A stretch of 5,923 nucleotides of DNA from Verrucomicrobiota bacterium (GCA_009885905.1 VFJU01000211.1:1-5923), one strand, 5' to 3'. Counted from the stretch's first letter, positions 1 through 5,830 are shown. Made by a program: numbers and translations. The notes: a model not told the origin generated them from the sequence alone.

Positions 1-809
1 TCCAGTACGCGCTGGGACGGGTGTTGGCGGAGAAACATGGCGTGCCGTTAGTCATGGACGCGTCGTGGTTCAACGCGGAAGGCTGGGCGGAAGTTTCCCA
101 TTTTCTCAAGCTACCCTTGAAGGCGAAAGTGGTTAGGCGCTGCTCGATTGGTGCGCGGGCTTTACGAAGGTTCACGGGCAAACATTATTGGGAATACCGA
201 GGCGTTCCAATCTTTCGGGAAACTGGCGACGATCAATCCTTCGACGCGCGGTTCTTGGACGCTCCCGCCGAATGTATGCTGTTTGGCTATTTTCAATCGC
301 CACTGTATTTCAATAAAATTGCGGCACCCTTGCGAGAGGAGTTAAATCATCTACTTGAGGGCACGGTGCGGATCCAAGAAAGTATGCGGGTAAAATTAGC
401 ACATGACAACTCAGTGGCAGTTCATGTTAGACGAAAAGACTACCTAGTGTTGCCCATCTTTCAAGTGTGCGACCGAGACTATTATCAAAGGTCAATGAAT
501 GAAATGCGCGCTCGCCTTCCGGCAGCGCGCTTTTTCATTTTTTCGGATGATCCAGCCTGGTGCCGTGGCGAATTTCAAGATGCCGACACCGAGGTGATTG
601 ATTCTGGAGAAGCTGCAAATAATCCGCTGCATGATTTACTCCTGATGAGCCTAACAAGTCATCACATTATCGCTAACAGCACCTATTCGTGGTGGGCGGC
701 CTGGTTGGGTGATAAAATCGGGCAGCAGGTCATCATGCCGGAGCGTTGGTACGCGCACGGCATTAAGGCACCCATGGAAGAAAAGCGGTGGCAGTTAGCG
801 CGTTTTTAA
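1..809 (+). CDS. Alpha-1,2-fucosyltransferase-like glycosyltransferase (GT11), 5'-truncated by the window edge
   Basis: Probable GDP-fucose-dependent glycosyltransferase of family GT11, expected to add fucose to a glycan acceptor in the cytoplasm. The frame is already open at base 3. A GTG at 21 could be read as a start, but the codons before it give QYALGR, preceded by a codon ending in TC (probably Phe). This matches the family's N-terminal nucleotide-binding region (…GNQLFQYALGR), so the true start lies upstream and roughly 15-25 residues are missing. Visible motifs are HVRRKDY at 423-443 (the GT11 HxRRxDY signature, with Lys where Gly is common), FSDDP at 540-554 and NSTYSWWAAWLG at 675-710 (the conserved C-terminal block). 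LFGYFQSPLYF, typical of the family's middle region, is also present. The gene ends with TAA at 807-809. The family assignment is firm; linkage and acceptor are inferred from family. A palindromic repeat element follows 16 bp downstream. Confidence 0.9.
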   Translation, partial: QYALGRVLAEKHGVPLVMDASWFNAEGWAEVSHFLKLPLKAKVVRRCSIGARALRRFTGKHYWEYRGVPIFRETGDDQSFDARFLDAPAECMLFGYFQSPLYFNKIAAPLREELNHLLEGTVRIQESMRVKLAHDNSVAVHVRRKDYLVLPIFQVCDRDYYQRSMNEMRARLPAARFFIFSDDPAWCRGEFQDADTEVIDSGEAANNPLHDLLLMSLTSHHIIANSTYSWWAAWLGDKIGQQVIMPERWYAHGIKAPMEEKRWQLARF

Positions 810-825
810 ATTTTGAATTCTACTA

Positions 826-956
826 GGTAGGGTTTCACCGTCGGAGGAACCGGTGAATGTGGGGCGAACGGTCGAGACCAGGGGCGACGTTCCGGTTTTT
901 CTTGGGCTGCACGTTCTCGTCTCTTTCGCCTGCGCTCTCGGCGAGAGCGCCCTACC
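826..956. repeat. REP/BIME-like palindromic element with GGTAGGG…CCCTACC ends
   Basis: This 131-bp intergenic element begins GGTAGGG (826-832) and ends with its exact reverse complement CCCTACC (950-956). Just inside the left end is a 7-bp hairpin, TTCACCG (834-840) with CGGTGAA (851-857). At the right end is a perfect 19-nt palindrome (932-950). On either strand the element therefore starts with GTAG followed by a hairpin, the layout described for RAYT-recognised REP sequences. It shares its terminal 7-mers with the repeats flanking the RAYT gene at 1939, but the interior is unrelated by eye. It occupies most of the 203-bp gap between the fucosyltransferase and the GT2 gene. I see no recognisable promoter or gene in the rest of that gap. 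Confidence 0.7.
932..950. repeat. Perfect GC-rich palindrome (hairpin) in the 826-956 element
   Basis: GCGCTCTCG (932-940) and CGAGAGCGC (942-950) are exact reverse complements around one central G. The strand would fold as a 7-bp stem with a 5-nt loop, or a cruciform could form. On the minus strand it directly follows GGTAGG, like a REP foot plus hairpin. It could also slow or end transcription leaving the fucosyltransferase gene, but only four T's follow, after CCTACC, so I do not call an intrinsic terminator. Confidence 0.75.
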
Positions 957-1012
957 TTTTGCGGCCACGGCGGTGTCGCCCTAACTCCGCTCCTTAAGCA
1001 TCTACCAACCCC

Positions 1013-1750
1013 ATGCTTCTATCCATTGTCATTCCTGTCTTTAACGAGGAAAAACTCATCTGCAAACTGTTAGAAAAAGTGATTGCACTGCGTTTGAATG
1101 GCGGTATGCAGAAGGAAATCATCGTGGTGGACGATGGATCATCGGACGCGACCTACGCAGTGATCAAGGAGTTCATTGCTCATCACCCGGAAGCCAAAAT
1201 ACACCTGCTGCGTCACCCCGCAAACCGCGGCAAAGGGGCTGCCGTGCGGACTGGGTTCGAAGCGGCCAAAGGAGAGATTCTCATCATCCAGGATGCCGAC
1301 CTCGAGTATGATCCAGAGGACATACGTGAGGTCATCCAGCCGATCGTGGCCGGCGAGAGCAAAGTGGTCTATGGATCGAGAATCCTACGGGAAAAAGAAC
1401 TCGAACGATCCGGTGTCTGCGGACTCATCACCGGCAAGCATCCGCATTCCTATTTGATGGCCTACCTCGGCGGAGTGGCTATCACCAAATGGACCAACCT
1501 GTTGAGCGGTGCCCATCTCACAGACGAACCGACCTGTTACAAGTGTTTCCATCGCGATGCTTTAACAGGAATCCACATCGAATCTGATGATTTTGCATGG
1601 GAACCGGAAATCACGATGAAAGTCCTCCGCATTGGTTTCCATATTCGTGAGGTTCCGGTTTCGTATCACCCGCGCAAGCTCAGCGAGGGAAAGAAGATCA
1701 ACTGGCAGGATGGGCTGAAAGCGCTGTGGGCGGTGTGGAGGTATCGGTGA
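1013..1750 (+). CDS. GT2 glycosyltransferase, dolichyl/polyprenyl-phosphate mannose synthase (DPM1)-like
   Basis: Cytoplasmic or membrane-associated family 2 glycosyltransferase of 245 aa. By family it transfers a sugar from a nucleotide-sugar donor, typically to a polyprenyl phosphate. The GT-A fold is clear: LLSIVIPVFNEE at residues 2-13, the nucleotide-binding VDDGSSD at 39-45, NRGKGAAVRTGF at 71-82, and the metal-binding DAD within QDADLEYDP (93-101). YGSR at 120-123, the acceptor-side TDEPTCYKCF (170-179) and WEPE (196-199) follow, with a basic SEGKKINWQDG (224-234) as in DPM1-type enzymes. No C-terminal membrane segments are present, so it resembles the short soluble class. The ATG at 1013 sits exactly at the conserved N-terminus; no clear Shine-Dalgarno precedes it. 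It ends at TGA 1748-1750, 19 bp before repeat copy A. Sugar and lipid specificity cannot be read from sequence. Confidence 0.93.
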   Translation: MLLSIVIPVFNEEKLICKLLEKVIALRLNGGMQKEIIVVDDGSSDATYAVIKEFIAHHPEAKIHLLRHPANRGKGAAVRTGFEAAKGEILIIQDADLEYDPEDIREVIQPIVAGESKVVYGSRILREKELERSGVCGLITGKHPHSYLMAYLGGVAITKWTNLLSGAHLTDEPTCYKCFHRDALTGIHIESDDFAWEPEITMKVLRIGFHIREVPVSYHPRKLSEGKKINWQDGLKALWAVWRYR

Positions 1751-1769
1751 TGAACTGAATCCATTTTTA

Positions 1770-1928
1770 GGTAGGGCTGACCCTCCGTGGTTGGCCGTAA
1801 CTCCCCCCGAGAGTGATCTAGTTAGAGAAAAGTAAAAGCTTCGCACTTTTCTCTCTCTTCTCAAGCGCCTCGCATTCGCACCGCCATTCGGCGGACAAGT
1901 CGGCGGACCGCGGAGGGTCAGCCCTACC
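1770..1928 (+). repeat. RAYT-flanking BIME-like repeat, copy A (159 bp)
   Basis: Copy A starts with GGTAGGGCTGACCCTCCG (1770-1787) and ends with its perfect reverse complement (1911-1928). Each end contains a mini-hairpin, AGGG-CTGA-CCCT, preceded by GTAG, the REP signature. Allowing G-U pairs, the closing stem extends to 28 positions (1770-1797 with 1901-1928) with one G·G mismatch. Inside are a 10-bp hairpin, AGAGAAAAGT (1824-1833) with ACTTTTCTCT (1845-1854), and a 5-bp GC hairpin, CCGCC (1881-1885) with GGCGG (1890-1894). TCGGCGGAC occurs twice at a 12-bp period (1888-1896, 1900-1908). The RAYT start codon is 10 bp after its end, so the element forms that gene's leader. It matches copy B at 151 of 159 aligned positions plus one 2-bp indel. 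Confidence 0.93.
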
Positions 1929-1938
1929 GGATTTCACA

Positions 1939-2382
1939 ATGGACACCATCGGACGCAAGCATCTTCCTCACGACGGCGGGTCACTGGCTTCGGCGAACCC
2001 TGAAGGCGAGGTCTATTTCATCACGATCTGTTGTGTGCCGAGAGGCTCGAATCAGCTTGCGAATGCTGGGATCTGGCAAGCCATCGACGAGGCACTTGCC
2101 CTAAAGGAATTTTCGGGGGAGCTGACTTGCCGCCTAGCCTTGGCCATGCCGGACCATTTTCATGCCCTGCTCGGTTTTCCCGGGGTCAAGCCGATGGTCC
2201 AGGTTGTCACCGCAATGAAGTCGTGGATGGCCAGCCAACATGGCATCCGATGGCAGCGCGATTTCTTTGATCATCGGGTCCGTGGGTGGGAATCAGCACG
2301 GGAAAAAGCGGAATACATCCGCATGAATCCCGTGCGGGCGGGACTGGTCGCCAATCCGAAAGATTGGCCCTACCAACGGTAG
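1939..2382 (+). CDS. REP-associated tyrosine transposase (RAYT), IS200-like HUH/Y1 family
   Basis: Single-domain 147-aa endonuclease/transposase of the Y1 (IS200-like) superfamily. By family it cuts and rejoins single-stranded DNA at REP hairpins through a 5'-phosphotyrosine link. The order of motifs is complete: strand VYFITICCVPRGSNQLAN (25-42), the metal-binding HUH-type motif MPDHFHALL with His73 and His75 (70-78), RWQRDFFDHRVR (104-115), and AEYIRMNPVRAGLV (124-137), where Tyr126 is the likely nucleophile. Nothing looks broken, so it is probably intact. ATG 1939 is the first start codon in this frame, although the frame is open back into repeat A. No Shine-Dalgarno is evident. The TAG stop (2380-2382) is part of the first bases of repeat B, and the last codons, for WPYQR, carry GCCCTACC, the complement of the repeat end. 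A domesticated, housekeeping RAYT is possible. Confidence 0.93.
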   Translation: MDTIGRKHLPHDGGSLASANPEGEVYFITICCVPRGSNQLANAGIWQAIDEALALKEFSGELTCRLALAMPDHFHALLGFPGVKPMVQVVTAMKSWMASQHGIRWQRDFFDHRVRGWESAREKAEYIRMNPVRAGLVANPKDWPYQR

Positions 2383-2385
2383 GGC
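2367..2385. repeat. Short inverted repeat across the RAYT stop codon
   Basis: GCCCTACC (2367-2374) and GGTAGGGC (2378-2385) are perfect reverse complements with AAC between them. The right arm is the outer end of repeat B; the left arm is RAYT coding sequence (end of the Trp codon, Pro, Tyr, start of Gln). The result mimics two repeat tips placed end to end. The stop codon is inside the right arm. Confidence 0.85.
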
Positions 2386-2538
2386 TGACCCTCCGTGGTC
2401 GGCCGTGGCTCTCCCCCCGAGAGTGATCTAGTTAGAGAAAAGTAAAAGCTTCGCGCTTTTCTTTCGCTTCTCAAGCGCCTCGCATTCGCATCGCCATTCG
2501 GCGGACAAGTCGGCGGACTGCGGAGGGTCAGCCCTACC
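2378..2538 (+). repeat. RAYT-flanking BIME-like repeat, copy B (161 bp)
   Basis: Second copy, in the same orientation as A. It has identical 18-bp terminal inverted repeats (2378-2395 and 2521-2538). It differs from A by eight substitutions (seven transitions, one transversion) and a 2-bp CT insertion before the C-run at about 2411-2414. The closing stem (2378-2405 with 2511-2538), the central hairpin (2434-2443 with 2455-2464) and the 3' hairpin (2491-2495 with 2500-2504) are all retained, several pairs having become G-U. A competing hairpin, AAAAGC (2444-2449) with GCTTTT (2455-2460), exists only in this copy. Its first bases provide the RAYT stop codon. It ends 35 bp before the TTG start of the YfhO-like gene, so its hairpins would lie in that gene's leader. 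Confidence 0.93.
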
Positions 2539-2572
2539 GGTTCATTCGCGGCCCCAACCTCATCAATTCAGC

Positions 2573-2596
2573 ATTGAAAATCGAAAATTCAAAATC
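2573..2596. repeat. AT-rich ATTCAAAAT-type repeat covering the YfhO start
   Basis: An A-rich stretch of GAAAATC/GAAAATT/CAAAATC heptad-like units. Its core ATTCAAAAT (2587-2595) recurs in either orientation at 810-818, 3277-3285 and 5703-5711. It includes the TTG initiation codon at 2574 and encodes the N-terminal KIENSK of the YfhO-like protein. It may be a dispersed low-complexity intergenic repeat. Confidence 0.5.
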
Positions 2597-4922
2597 ATTC
2601 CTCCCACCACTCGTCTGCCTACTTGTAGTTCTCGCGTGGTTTTCTCCATGGTGGATTGGCGGGAAAAATTTAGCCCCGCTAGATCTTCAAAACGAAATGA
2701 TGAGTCCGTGGCGGGATGGTAATGAAACACACTTTGCTAAAAATCACATCGTTTCGGATGCCGTAGACCAATACTTGGTCTATCGAATGGTCGCCGCCGA
2801 AAGTTATGCCAAAGAGGGCTGGCTTGGATGGAGTTCATTGACTTATGGAGGGACCGCCCAGTACGCCAATACGATGGCGCTATACTACGACTGGACCATG
2901 CAGCTCCACCGCTGGTTCGGTTTCTGGACGGCATGGCATCTCGGACTGATGGGGCAGGTCATGCTCGCGGTCATTGGCATGTATTTGTTTTTAAGAGGAC
3001 GGTCTATAAGCGGGCTTTGGGCCGCTTGTGGCGGCTTGGCTTATGCGGCAAACTCGCAATTCGTGACCTGGATCTATCACCGTTGGGCACTGAGTTCTTT
3101 CTGTTGGGTGCCGTGGATCCTCTGGGCGATCGATGGATATCGGCGCGGGAATCGGAACTACTGGGCGGCGGTCCCATTGTTCATCGGCATGGCTTTTCTC
3201 GGGGGCACACTTCAACACGCCGCGCTTGTGGCCTTGGCTGTGGCGGCGATGTGGTTAGAGGAAGCGATTCTCCAACATTCAAAATTCAAACCTGCCTCAC
3301 AGTTGCGCCGACTCGGGCGCTACGCCGTATGGGGACTGCTCGGCGCAGGTCTGGCGGGGATGATGTTCATTCCATGCACCGACGCATTTCTAACAAGTAA
3401 CCGACTCGGGCTACACACTGGCATGAACGCCAATGCCGGAAACGGAATCTATCCGCACGGCTGGCTCCAACCGCTTTTCAACCTCGCGGCCTATCCATTC
3501 CAAGTTTTTCCGTCATTACTAGGTCGCTGTAATTCAATCGATTTGCTCAAGATTTTTAAAAGCGAATTATTCTACATCGCCTATTTTGGCTCGTTACCGG
3601 TACTTATCGCCTTTCTCGCTCCGTGGAGAAAAGAATCACCATTACTTGCTCGTCTCTTAATTGTCTTTGGACTGCTTCTGCCTCTCACCCCCTTGGTGAG
3701 AACTCTCTATCAGCGACTGTTCATGCTTTTCATTCTCGGGGGAATTCTAGCATTTGCCCATTTCATGGAAAATGCTAACCGCCAAACGAGATTAGCAGTT
3801 TTCAGGGTTACCGGATGGTTGGTCGCTTTAGGGATCACCGCTTGGACAAGCCTAAGTTTGTTGCTGTATTTTAAGTCTGATCTTCTTACCCAACTCCGCG
3901 CAAAGATCATCATTGAAGGCAAGGGCAGTTCTTTCGGTTACTTTGGCGAATGGATCTCACAGCGAACCGATCATTTTCTTGCAGATCTTTTCATCTGGAG
4001 TCCGCAACAGCTTTTGCCCTTACTTTTATTTGGAGCCAGCTTGGCGGGTTTAAGGTGGACGGCTTCGGAAAATACTAGGTGGCGGAACAAAGGTGCGTGG
4101 ATCGTCGCCCTGGCAATCATTGGAGAAGTGACTTTGTTTGGATCGCGCTGGATCGTCTGGAGCGACCCCCACCAATATGCACTCTTTCCCGCGACTCCAG
4201 AATCCGAAGTGTTAAAATCAAAAGTGGGGCACGAAGGTAGGGTGACCACCTTGATGCATCCTAATGCTCATATGGCTCGCACTCCTTTTATTCCTAACAC
4301 TCTATCAGCATATGGTATCGCCACAGATAATGGATACGATAGTATTATTCCTAACGGAATGCTACTGCCTGGTGAATTCTCGGGCGACGCAGATAAGCTC
4401 GGACGATTAGGCGTGAGTCACCTCATCACTTGGCCAAGCAATCCAAAAGTATCACTCGATTGGAAGCCGGTTTGGAAAAGTTCTTCGATGGTACTCTACG
4501 AGAATGCTAAAAAGATGCCAAGATACGCGGGCTTTCGAACGAATGAGGACAAGAATGCCTTTTTCACGGGTGAGTGGCCCAGTACGCTCGTGGTTCGTGA
4601 AACTTCCGGCAAGGAAAACAGCCGTTTGCTAGAGGTTCCGGTCGGAGTTCGATGGATCCGCCTTGCGGAAAACCAAGCGGACGGGTGGAAATTCCGCATC
4701 GCGCCATCCCCTACCTGGCTGTCAGTCGATCGAGCTTCGGACTCAAGTATGCTGATAGAGAACACCACGTTCGATCACGCAACATCCATTGAAATGCGAT
4801 ATGATCCACCACTAAGGACTCTAGGCTTCTGTGTTTCCGCAATCTCGCTTGGACTTCTAATCATTTTAGGATCAAGAGAAATCGTTCGTGCGTCATCTCA
4901 GCCGCAAATAAATATTTTCTAA
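2574..4922 (+). CDS. YfhO-like polytopic membrane protein (putative GT-C-type glycosyltransferase)
   Basis: Integral membrane protein of 782 aa resembling the YfhO family, whose members are linked to transfer of lipid-linked sugars onto surface polymers. After a first membrane helix (about 9-28) comes an external loop with the acidic DAVDQY (62-67) and a YGG…N stretch, as in GT-C enzymes. About ten further hydrophobic segments follow (near 121-140, 147-165, 172-188, 197-226, 250-267, 333-349, 358-375, 383-398, 411-432, 480-495, 508-522). A soluble C-terminal part (about 530-748) carries GRVTTLM, SAYGIATDNGYDS, LGRLGVSHLIT and VLYENAKKMPR, all typical of YfhO proteins. A last helix lies at 749-766. 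The start is TTG at 2574; there is no ATG or GTG in frame before the first helix. Its first eight codons lie in an AT-rich repeat. The next gene begins 12 bp after its stop. Donor and acceptor are unknown. Confidence 0.85.
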   Translation: MKIENSKSFLPPLVCLLVVLAWFSPWWIGGKNLAPLDLQNEMMSPWRDGNETHFAKNHIVSDAVDQYLVYRMVAAESYAKEGWLGWSSLTYGGTAQYANTMALYYDWTMQLHRWFGFWTAWHLGLMGQVMLAVIGMYLFLRGRSISGLWAACGGLAYAANSQFVTWIYHRWALSSFCWVPWILWAIDGYRRGNRNYWAAVPLFIGMAFLGGTLQHAALVALAVAAMWLEEAILQHSKFKPASQLRRLGRYAVWGLLGAGLAGMMFIPCTDAFLTSNRLGLHTGMNANAGNGIYPHGWLQPLFNLAAYPFQVFPSLLGRCNSIDLLKIFKSELFYIAYFGSLPVLIAFLAPWRKESPLLARLLIVFGLLLPLTPLVRTLYQRLFMLFILGGILAFAHFMENANRQTRLAVFRVTGWLVALGITAWTSLSLLLYFKSDLLTQLRAKIIIEGKGSSFGYFGEWISQRTDHFLADLFIWSPQQLLPLLLFGASLAGLRWTASENTRWRNKGAWIVALAIIGEVTLFGSRWIVWSDPHQYALFPATPESEVLKSKVGHEGRVTTLMHPNAHMARTPFIPNTLSAYGIATDNGYDSIIPNGMLLPGEFSGDADKLGRLGVSHLITWPSNPKVSLDWKPVWKSSSMVLYENAKKMPRYAGFRTNEDKNAFFTGEWPSTLVVRETSGKENSRLLEVPVGVRWIRLAENQADGWKFRIAPSPTWLSVDRASDSSMLIENTTFDHATSIEMRYDPPLRTLGFCVSAISLGLLIILGSREIVRASSQPQINIF

Positions 4923-4934
4923 ACAACACGTTCC

Positions 4935-5681
4935 ATGCCAATCCAACTCAAACATCCTGAAGCCCCCTTTGATTCTCGTGCCGAGGTGATGATGCCAGGC
5001 GTCGGAGGATTTCCACCATCAGACCGCCCACTGTTTCTCGCGGGATACAGCGAACTTTGTAGAATCGATCTGAGCGGCAAACGCGCGTTAGAAATTTGCG
5101 GAGGCTTTGGCAAACTTGCTGCGGGTTTGGCTGAAACCTTTCCACATGCCGAAGTGATCGGCCTCGACCTCTATGCGGCATCAGGACCCGAGATTGAAGA
5201 GCGAATGAAGCGCCTTCCGGGTCTGTCATACGTCGCGGGCGATGCGTTTGATTTATCCGCATACGAAGAGGCGTCATTCGATTTAGTTTGGGGACAAGCC
5301 GCACTTCACCACTTAGCACACGATATCGATGGCCTGTGTGTCCAAGTGTCACGCGTCCTCAAGCCGGGCGGACGCTTCGTTTTCATCTTCGAGCCGATGG
5401 GGCATAATTTGCTGGTCGCGGCGATCCGCGCCGTCCGCATGGCACAAGGCGAGTTGGGTGACGAGAGCAATTTGTACCTCTCTCAATTCGAACGAGCAAC
5501 TTCACACTTCTCGTCTTGCGAAGTGCAAATGTTTAATTTGTTAGGCTACCCAATGAAGGGTGTTTCCGACCGATTTAAATTTCTATCAAGTGCGGTTCAT
5601 CGAATCGACTCGTGGCTATTCCGAAAATTTCCAAAGCTCCTACGCTACGGAGCGAACTGCAATGTGATCTTTACCAAATAG
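4935..5681 (+). CDS. Class I SAM-dependent methyltransferase
   Basis: Cytoplasmic 248-aa methyltransferase with a Rossmann fold. In this setting it probably methylates a sugar or lipid-linked glycan, or caps a chain; this role is inferred from neighbours only. Motif I is ALEICGGFGKLA (51-62). The usual first Gly is Cys55, giving E-x-C-x-G-x-G, close to the AGGTG form known in UbiE-type enzymes, so SAM binding is still expected. The acidic residue after strand 2 is Asp78 in VIGLDLY, followed by GDAFDL (102-107), FDLVWGQAALHHL (115-127) and the strand-5 motif VLKPGGRFVF (141-150). The C-terminal third (about 155-248) is variable and probably sets substrate choice. ATG 4935 is 12 bp after the YfhO-like stop, so the two are likely co-transcribed. 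No strong Shine-Dalgarno is visible. O-, N- or C-methylation cannot be decided. Confidence 0.88.
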   Translation: MPIQLKHPEAPFDSRAEVMMPGVGGFPPSDRPLFLAGYSELCRIDLSGKRALEICGGFGKLAAGLAETFPHAEVIGLDLYAASGPEIEERMKRLPGLSYVAGDAFDLSAYEEASFDLVWGQAALHHLAHDIDGLCVQVSRVLKPGGRFVFIFEPMGHNLLVAAIRAVRMAQGELGDESNLYLSQFERATSHFSSCEVQMFNLLGYPMKGVSDRFKFLSSAVHRIDSWLFRKFPKLLRYGANCNVIFTK

Positions 5682-5706
5682 ACGGCGATGCTGCTCTCCG
5701 GGATTT

Positions 5707-5727
5707 TGAATGATGAATGATGAATTT
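5707..5727. repeat. Short tandem TGAATGA repeat
   Basis: Two exact TGAATGA heptads (5707-5713, 5714-5720) are followed by a partial third, TGAATTT. It sits in the 149-bp gap between the methyltransferase and the next GT2 gene and overlaps the ATTTTGAAT core found elsewhere in the window. No function is evident. Confidence 0.6.
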
Positions 5728-5744
5728 TGGATTGGTGGAATTCA

Positions 5745-5812
5745 GTCTCGCCCACACGCTAAATGATTTTCAATCCCGATTGGATGTCGTACAAAAACAA
5801 TGTGGGCGAGAC
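5745..5812. repeat. Inverted repeat, GTCTCGCCCACA…TGTGGGCGAGAC (second REP-like family)
   Basis: GTCTCGCCCACA (5745-5756) and TGTGGGCGAGAC (5801-5812) are perfect 12-bp reverse complements, separated by 44 bp that contain a small stem, CAATC (5771-5775) with GATTG (5778-5782). The right arm overlaps a second possible hairpin, GTGG (5802-5805) with CCAC (5815-5818), around the palindrome GACGTC (5810-5815). Its ends (GTGGGCG) differ from the GTAGGG ends of the RAYT repeats, so it looks like a separate REP-like family. It ends 18 bp before the next start codon. It is too far from a T-run to be an intrinsic terminator. Confidence 0.75.
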
Positions 5813-5830
5813 GTCCACGCTCCTTGACTC

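Larger units (their letters stand above)
1770..2538 (+). mobile_element. RAYT unit: transposase gene between two direct copies of its repeat
   Basis: This 769-bp arrangement consists of repeat A (1770-1928), the RAYT gene (1939-2382) and repeat B (2378-2538), with both repeats in the same orientation. Only 10 bp separate A from the gene, and the gene runs into B. This is the known genomic setting of REP-associated tyrosine transposases, which are usually bordered by the REP/BIME repeats they process. I see no target-site duplication around 1770 or 2538, as expected for an HUH enzyme. The unit lies between a GT2 gene and a YfhO-like gene on the same strand, so it may affect read-through between them. 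Whether the whole unit or only the repeats moved cannot be told from one sequence. Confidence 0.8.

Noticed and set aside
21..809. GTG at 21 as the real start of the fucosyltransferase
   Set aside because: The in-frame codons before it encode the conserved GT11 sequence QYALGR, so the protein continues upstream of the window.
932..960. Intrinsic terminator after the fucosyltransferase
   Set aside because: The hairpin is strong, but it is followed by CCTACCTTTTG, not an immediate T-run. The symmetric GTAG-type ends point to a REP-like element.
1562..1864. 100-aa minus-strand open frame overlapping the GT2 end and repeat A
   Set aside because: It is antisense to a well-supported gene, its N-terminal part is encoded by repeat A, and it has no recognisable motif. 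It is a shadow of the other strand.
1822..1938. RAYT translation beginning inside repeat A
   Set aside because: The frame is open back to a TAG at 1819, but there is no ATG, GTG, TTG or CTG in it before 1939, and family proteins start near the observed Met.
1770..2538. CRISPR array or composite transposon with two insertion sequences
   Set aside because: There are only two long repeats with a gene between them and no spacers. The repeats encode no transposase and no target duplication is visible. The RAYT/REP explanation fits better.
2828..3400. 190-aa + strand open frame inside the YfhO-like gene
   Set aside because: It is in a different frame, wholly inside a gene with convincing membrane-protein sequence. 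Its Arg- and Gly-rich composition is typical of an out-of-frame shadow.
5085..5120. Methyltransferase inactive because the first Gly of motif I is Cys
   Set aside because: The GGxG part is intact, and UbiE-type enzymes also lack the first Gly (AGGTG). All other SAM-binding motifs are present, so loss of function is not supported.
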